Origin: Anaerolineaceae bacterium
GTDB lineage: Bacteria; Chloroflexota; Anaerolineae; Aggregatilineales; Phototrophicaceae
DNA: 64,000 nt
Assembly: GCA_016124855.1 (NCBI GenBank)
Contig: WGMX01000024.1
Coordinates: 1 to 64,000 of the forward strand
Reading direction: 5' to 3'
Part shown: positions 61,585-64,000 of the stretch, piece by piece
How positions within the stretch are numbered: the stretch's first letter is position 1
How the letters are laid out: the number at the start of each line of letters is the position of its first letter
The notes under the pieces: model-generated
The model's database searches: none
What the model was told of the DNA's origin: nothing
Seen by the model: only the letters and a program-made list of their open reading frames with translations
Translations under genes and position numbers: made by a program

Positions 61585-61700
61585 GGCTGTTCAAAACAGT
61601 TTACTCTCCTGATGCCAACTTTAGGATGGGATAGCATTCATCATCCATAGTAGACTGTAGGCATTGACCGTCTTAGGCCGCATCAAGGACTGGCAGCTAT

Positions 61701-62684
61701 ATGCCCAATTTTATTCAACGTGTAATGCATCCCGATTGGTATCATGGGCAAAACAAGCAGCCACCATTTTTCGAAGGCTGGTATTTCAAATTGATTGATG
61801 CCAGCGAACAGCATCGGTACGCGGTTATTCCCGGTATTTTCCTCAGCAACGACCCCGAAAAACATCACGCGTTTATACAGGTATTGGATGGCATGACCGG
61901 TGCATCAGCTTATTTTCGTTTTCCAGCCGAGGAGTTTAGCGCTGCCGAGAATGACTTCGATGTGAAGATTGGCGCGAACCGTTTTCGACGCGACGGGATT
62001 CACTTGCAGCTCGAAGGGGAGTTATTAGCACTCAAAGGCGACTTAACCTTCGAGAACACAGTTCCTTATCCGGTAACATGGTCAGCACCGGGGATTATGG
62101 GGCCGTTCGGATGGCTGACATTTATGGAATGCTATCATGGCGTTGTCAGCCTCGACCATCAGATCAATGGCTCATTGACGCTTGATGGTCAATCCATTGA
62201 TTTCAACGGTGGACGCGGGTACATCGAGAAAGATTGGGGCGAGTCGTTTCCGTCGGCGTGGATATGGACGCAGAGTAATCACTTTGAGCAGGTTGGAACC
62301 TGTTTGACGGCTTCGATTGCGGTGATTCCGTTTAAGGTGCTGAAGTTCCCCGGTTATATCGTTAGTTTGTGGCATGAACAGCAGCTTTACTGTTTCGCGA
62401 CGTATACCGGCGCAAAAGTGGAGAAATTAACCGTGACGGATACCAGTGTCGAGTGGGTGCTGCGTACCCGCCAACACCGGCTTGAAATGCGGGCAACACG
62501 GGCGCAGGGCGGCTTGCTGCATGAACCGAATCGTCAGGAAATGCATAGACGTGTCGAAGAAACTTTGCGTGCAACGGTTGATGTTCGGCTCTCAGAAGTG
62601 AACAGCGGTCGCGAATTGTTTAGTGGTACAGGGCGCAATGCTGGACTAGAAGTGCAGGGTGACGTGGGACTTAAAGTGAAATAA
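61701..62684 (+). CDS. Tocopherol-cyclase-family protein
   Basis: A 327-residue protein of the Tocopherol_cycl family: 'FFEGWYFKLIDASEQHRYAV', 'ENTVPYPVTWSAPGIMG', 'FNGGRGYIEKDWGESFPSAW' and 'WTQSNHFEQVGTCL' follow the family order, with the two-layer lipocalin-like beta structure (related to AttH). In plants it closes the chromanol ring; bacterial members occur where no tocopherol is made, so the substrate here is open. AAGGA is ten bases before the ATG. Single gene. Confidence 0.87.
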   Translation: MPNFIQRVMHPDWYHGQNKQPPFFEGWYFKLIDASEQHRYAVIPGIFLSNDPEKHHAFIQVLDGMTGASAYFRFPAEEFSAAENDFDVKIGANRFRRDGIHLQLEGELLALKGDLTFENTVPYPVTWSAPGIMGPFGWLTFMECYHGVVSLDHQINGSLTLDGQSIDFNGGRGYIEKDWGESFPSAWIWTQSNHFEQVGTCLTASIAVIPFKVLKFPGYIVSLWHEQQLYCFATYTGAKVEKLTVTDTSVEWVLRTRQHRLEMRATRAQGGLLHEPNRQEMHRRVEETLRATVDVRLSEVNSGRELFSGTGRNAGLEVQGDVGLKVK

Positions 62685-62884
62685 GTTTCATATGGGTGAA
62701 CCCTTGCTCACAATTCATCTGTGTGGTGGTTTTCGAGGTCTTACCCCCAACTTTGAGGGTTTATTCCTCGAATCTCATAATTTCCCGTTAGAAATTGTTT
62801 TTCCCACTTGAACGGTATTGAATTTCCACTTATTGTTAAAAATATCACATAGTTTGTGCGAATCTGCTTTATCGGAGGATGTTT

Positions 62885-64000
62885 GTGACCACTCATTTTA
62901 CTATAGACGAGTCGGCCATGCCGGGTTATGCAACCCGCTGGAAAGGTCTGCTTTTTATCGGTATTTCGCTGCTGGTCATCAGCCTCGATAATACGATTCT
63001 CAATATCGCCATACCATCACTTTCGCGCGATTTGAACGCCAATATCAGCGAATTGCAATGGATCATTGATGCTTATACGCTGGTGTTCGCCGCCTTGCTG
63101 CTGACGATGGGCGCGGTGAGTGACCGCTATGGACGTAAACGGGCGCTGCAAATTGGTCTGGTGATGTTTGGCGCGGGTTCATTGGGGGCTGCGCTTTCGA
63201 CCACGACATTTGCACTGATTTTGTCCCGTGGTTTTTTGGGTATCGCGGGCGCGTTCATTATGCCCTCGACACTTTCCCTGATTAATGTCAGCTTTCCGCA
63301 GCGTGAACGGGCGCAGGCCATTGGTATCTGGTCAGCCATTTTCGGTCTGGGCATTGCGATTGGCCCATTGTTAGGCGGTTTCCTGCTCAAGTTTTATACG
63401 TGGCATATTCTGTTCCTCATCAACCTGCCGATTATTGTGATTGCGCTGGTCGGCGGGCAGCGTTTTCTGGCGGAGTCCAAAGACGAGACAGCACCCAAGC
63501 TCGATATACCGGGCGTGATTTTCTCTAGCACAGGCGTGTTTGCGCTGGTATATGCCATCATCGAGGCGGGTTCTAAAGGTTGGGGTAACGAGGAAGTGCT
63601 GAAGTTGTTTGGTGTGGCGTTCGTGCTGCTGGCGGTTTTTGCCTTTATCGAATCGCGTACTGAAGAACCGATGATGCCGCTGTATCTGTTCAAGAATTTG
63701 TCATTCAGCGGTGCGAGTATCGCGCTGGCAATGGTGATGTTTAGTTTGGCAGGTTCGATGTTCTTCGTCAGCCAATATATGCAGACCATCCTCGGATATG
63801 ACACGTTCATGGCTGGATTGGGAACGCTGCCTGTGGCAGGTGGTTTGATCGTCGTCGCGCCGCTGTCCGCGCCTGTTAGCAAACGCATCGGCATCAAATT
63901 CACGGTGGCGCTGGGCATCGGCATCGCGGCTCTGTCACTGCTATTTATGGGACTGACTTATAAAATCGATACGCCCTACATTACCATCGCCGCGGGACAA
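62885..64000 (+). CDS. MFS transporter, DHA2 (EmrB/QacA) type, partial at the window end
   Basis: The first 372 codons are open to the window end. GTG at 62885 follows GGAGG (62874-62878) at six bases. The protein begins with a short tail, then 'LVISLDNTILNIAIPSLSRD', the DHA2 motif with the membrane-embedded Asp, and 'LLLTMGAVSDRYGRKRAL' (MFS motif A), 'SRGFLGIAGAFIMPSTLSLI' and 'GIAIGPLLGGFLL' (motif C). About ten of the expected fourteen helices are visible. It should export a drug or lipid-like compound by proton antiport. Confidence 0.93.
   Translation, partial: MTTHFTIDESAMPGYATRWKGLLFIGISLLVISLDNTILNIAIPSLSRDLNANISELQWIIDAYTLVFAALLLTMGAVSDRYGRKRALQIGLVMFGAGSLGAALSTTTFALILSRGFLGIAGAFIMPSTLSLINVSFPQRERAQAIGIWSAIFGLGIAIGPLLGGFLLKFYTWHILFLINLPIIVIALVGGQRFLAESKDETAPKLDIPGVIFSSTGVFALVYAIIEAGSKGWGNEEVLKLFGVAFVLLAVFAFIESRTEEPMMPLYLFKNLSFSGASIALAMVMFSLAGSMFFVSQYMQTILGYDTFMAGLGTLPVAGGLIVVAPLSAPVSKRIGIKFTVALGIGIAALSLLFMGLTYKIDTPYITIAAGQ

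Overview
The window is bacterial, about half G+C by eye, and most likely from a Chloroflexota genome of the Anaerolineae type. That is inference: it rests on the many exported proteins with Thr/Pro-rich 'TPTP' linkers, the TPR-plus-TolB-propeller proteins, the acidic N-terminal extensions on SecE and NusG, the GC-hairpin repeats between genes, and GTG/TTG starts behind good Shine-Dalgarno sites. No rRNA gene is present to confirm it.

Layout. Bases 1-9 kb: an MscS channel, a methyltransferase, a stalked exported protein, a GRAM-like/zinc-ribbon protein, a GNAT enzyme, a C-terminal J-domain protein, and an acyl-CoA dehydrogenase whose promoter carries an operator-like palindrome. 9-23 kb: an ATP-grasp ligase, an ABC ATPase, a GT-C glycosyltransferase, two Nudix enzymes, a secreted glycoside hydrolase, a YHYH protein, and a GMC oxidoreductase convergent with a candidate transmembrane terpene cyclase. 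22.8-26.9 kb: a tightly packed minus-strand operon (manA, YCII-like, phosphorylase, glycosyltransferase, PHP phosphoesterase). 27.0-28.1 kb: an AT-rich SIR2-domain gene that looks acquired. 28.3-33.5 kb: small metabolic genes, a ferredoxin, an RRM protein and a degenerate macrodomain, with a repeat-rich spacer holding a complete 162-bp MITE-like element. 33.6-40.6 kb: a ClC channel, then the translation/secretion block tRNA-Thr, tRNA-Tyr, tRNA-Thr, rpmG, tRNA-Trp, secE, nusG, rplK, rplA. That block is interrupted by a homocysteine methyltransferase gene and preceded by an HNH endonuclease gene that ends three bases from a tRNA. 40.8-46.4 kb: two lipoproteins, a compact FAD-oxidoreductase operon with two tandem paralogues and a miniature S26-type peptidase (apparently cut by an in-frame TAG), and a single-chain RHH-MazF fusion. 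46.5-54 kb: a Crp/Fnr regulator and a cluster of four paralogous TPR/membrane proteins, two of them carrying TolB-type propellers. 54-58.9 kb: a molybdenum hydroxylase operon ending in a MoaD-like gene, then cdsA. 59-64 kb: an unknown protein, an orphan PAS histidine kinase, a tocopherol-cyclase-family protein, and an MFS transporter running off the window.

Mobile and repeated DNA: a MITE-like family is present as one full copy (30294-30455), a nearly identical piece at the window start, and a half copy at 46424-46542. Its GC hairpin core also occurs alone. Other short imperfect repeats recur in the spacers. No transposase, CRISPR array, rRNA or convincing riboswitch was seen.
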